Both the position numbers and the translations under genes were made by a program. The notes beneath the pieces are model-generated. The model searched no databases. It saw only the letters and a program-made list of their open reading frames with translations, and was not told the DNA's origin. From NCBI GenBank assembly GCA_948144175.1, contig CANXME010002068.1, positions 2,170,001 through 2,234,000 of the forward strand: DNA of 64,000 bases. The letters are read 5' to 3'. The stretch's first letter is position 1. The number at the start of each line of letters is the position of its first letter. The DNA comes from Closterium sp. NIES-65. Taxonomy: Eukaryota > Streptophyta > Zygnematophyceae > Desmidiales > Closteriaceae. Shown piece after piece: positions 63,096-64,000 of the stretch.

Positions 63096-64000
63096 TTTTG
63101 GTCCCTGCGCTTACGTCCTTCGTTTTGGCCACCGAGCTAGTGAGCAGTGCGGAGGCCCGCACTCCACCCAGCGCTGCTTTGGTCGCCTGACGCACGCGTG
63201 GCGTCGCGAGTTCCCTGAGGCGTCAGAGATCCCTCGCTGGGAAGATCCATCTAAGGTCAGGGTTGCTATCTTTGATCTTGACTTTGATGCTATTCTTGCT
63301 GCCATGTATGCTATTGATACTAGTGTCACTGGTGACTGTTACCTGTGTGTACCGCCTGACCTGGGCACTGAGGCTGCTGCTCTAGGTACTAGTGAGGCTG
63401 CTGCTCTAGGTGCTAGTGCGTCTCCTGCCCCACGTGCCACTGCGTCTGCCGCCCCAGGTGCTGGTGAGTCTGCTCTCTCAGGTACTACGTCGGCTCAGGC
63501 CTACATTCACCCTGGACTCGGGTGCGTCCCGCTCCTTCTTTTGAGACCGCACCACTCTTACGCCGCTTAGTCGGCCGGTTGCAGTCTCTCTGGAAGACCC
63601 CTCTGGGGGTCCTGTCCTTGCTAGCTTCTCCACTGTCCTACCGTGCCCGGCAGCCCCCTCTAGCACCCTGTCTGGTCTCTACCTCCCCTCGTTCTCTACG
63701 AACTTGGTGAGTGGAGCGGACCTACAGGATAGGGGGGTTGACCAGTTCACTCCTGCGAGTCAGCGAGTGACCCACTGCACGTGTGCTCGGACAGGCCGAC
63801 ACTTGGCAACGTTCACCCATCGGCCAGGGTCGAGCCTCTACACCCTTACTACTGAGTCTCCTCTTGCTGCTGAGTGTAGCTAGGTAGCTGCGTCAAGTCA
63901 GGTGTTTACTGCGGCGTCCAGGTCTGGTCCTGAGTCTGCCCCCTGCTCGTGTCGTCTGCTGTCTCACCAGACTCTCTTTTGGCACCCCCGCCTTGGTCAC
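63096..64000 (+). pseudogene. element L post-gag region, protease and pre-integrase, broken
   Basis: GFGPCAYVLRFGHRASEQC, CFGRLTHAWRREFPEASEIP and FDLDFDAILAAMYAIDTS lead into an Ala/Gly/Ser-rich stretch. A base change near 63500 shifts the frame, so the protease (TLDSGASRSFF, then TGA at about 63541) is in another frame. LYLPSFSTNLVSGADLQD and TCARTGRHLATFTHRP follow, with a stop near 63880. The window ends in LSHQTLFWHPRLGH, the start of the pre-integrase zinc domain. Confidence 0.82.

Larger units (their letters stand above)
62658..64000 (+). mobile_element. copia element L, 5' part, gag-deleted
   Basis: LTR 62658-62788, PBS, a short repeat-bearing leader, then post-gag region and protease up to the window end. 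There is no gag between leader and CAYVLRFGHRASEQC. It is inserted into the tRNA-like SINE. The same LTR family forms the solo LTR at 33527-33657. The rest lies outside the window. Confidence 0.85.

Overview
The window is almost entirely retrotransposon DNA. I found no host gene, no rRNA gene, no intact tRNA gene and no CRISPR array. The long Ty1/copia polyproteins, the primer binding sites of the TGGTAT(C)AGAGC type (initiator-Met tRNA), the GC-rich composition and the possibly CHG/CG-context nonsense changes suggest the nuclear genome of a green-lineage eukaryote. A streptophyte alga is my best guess. That is inference; no host gene confirms it.

Region 1 (1-15175) is a head-to-tail array of three non-LTR retrotransposons (LINEs), all on the + strand and separated by (GA)n microsatellites. 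Each has one large ORF with reverse transcriptase (YADD), a C-x-C-x13-H-x3-C knuckle and a restriction-like endonuclease (AD-x14-DVT). No apurinic endonuclease or N-terminal zinc finger is visible. Copies 1 and 2 are one family and copy 3 is a diverged one. In copies 2 and 3 the 5' part carries a second ORF on the opposite strand. It is Pro/Ala-rich, then Arg/Ser/Gly-rich, then has a helical C-terminal domain conserved between the two families. The two start codons lie head to head, 68 bp apart in copy 2 and 134 bp apart in copy 3. In copy 2 a 1049-bp block covering this divergent region is tandemly triplicated. This divergent two-gene LINE is the strongest candidate for an undescribed system.

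Region 2 (15176-30304) holds a decayed copia tail with its LTR, a degenerate copia element (D, 17094-21287) that contains a solo LTR, and a full-length, very young copia element (B, 22160-29622). B has identical 130-bp LTRs and a TGCCG target duplication, and it is inserted into a minus-strand gag remnant.

Region 3 (30305-61156) is a nested stack. Old element K (+) is split by a solo LTR and by element E (minus, about 1-kb LTRs, 34084-57352). E is split by a block starting with element F (+). F is split by element C (+, 41546-47932, target duplication GCTGG), by a G-type pol fragment and by minus-strand element H. Several elements have lost gag (C and L), carry mutated catalytic residues, or show internal duplication (the RNase H region of E is triplicated in frame).

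Region 4 (61157-64000) has unassigned AT-richer sequence, a further K-type LTR, a tandem 207-bp tRNA-like SINE and the 5' part of another gag-less copia element (L) that runs off the window.

Across the short-LTR copia families three RNA-structure candidates recur: a GGGTACAA/TTGTACCC inverted repeat inside the LTR, a GTTCCC/GGGAAC hairpin just after the primer binding site, and a second CCGN-loop hairpin with covarying stem bases in the leader.
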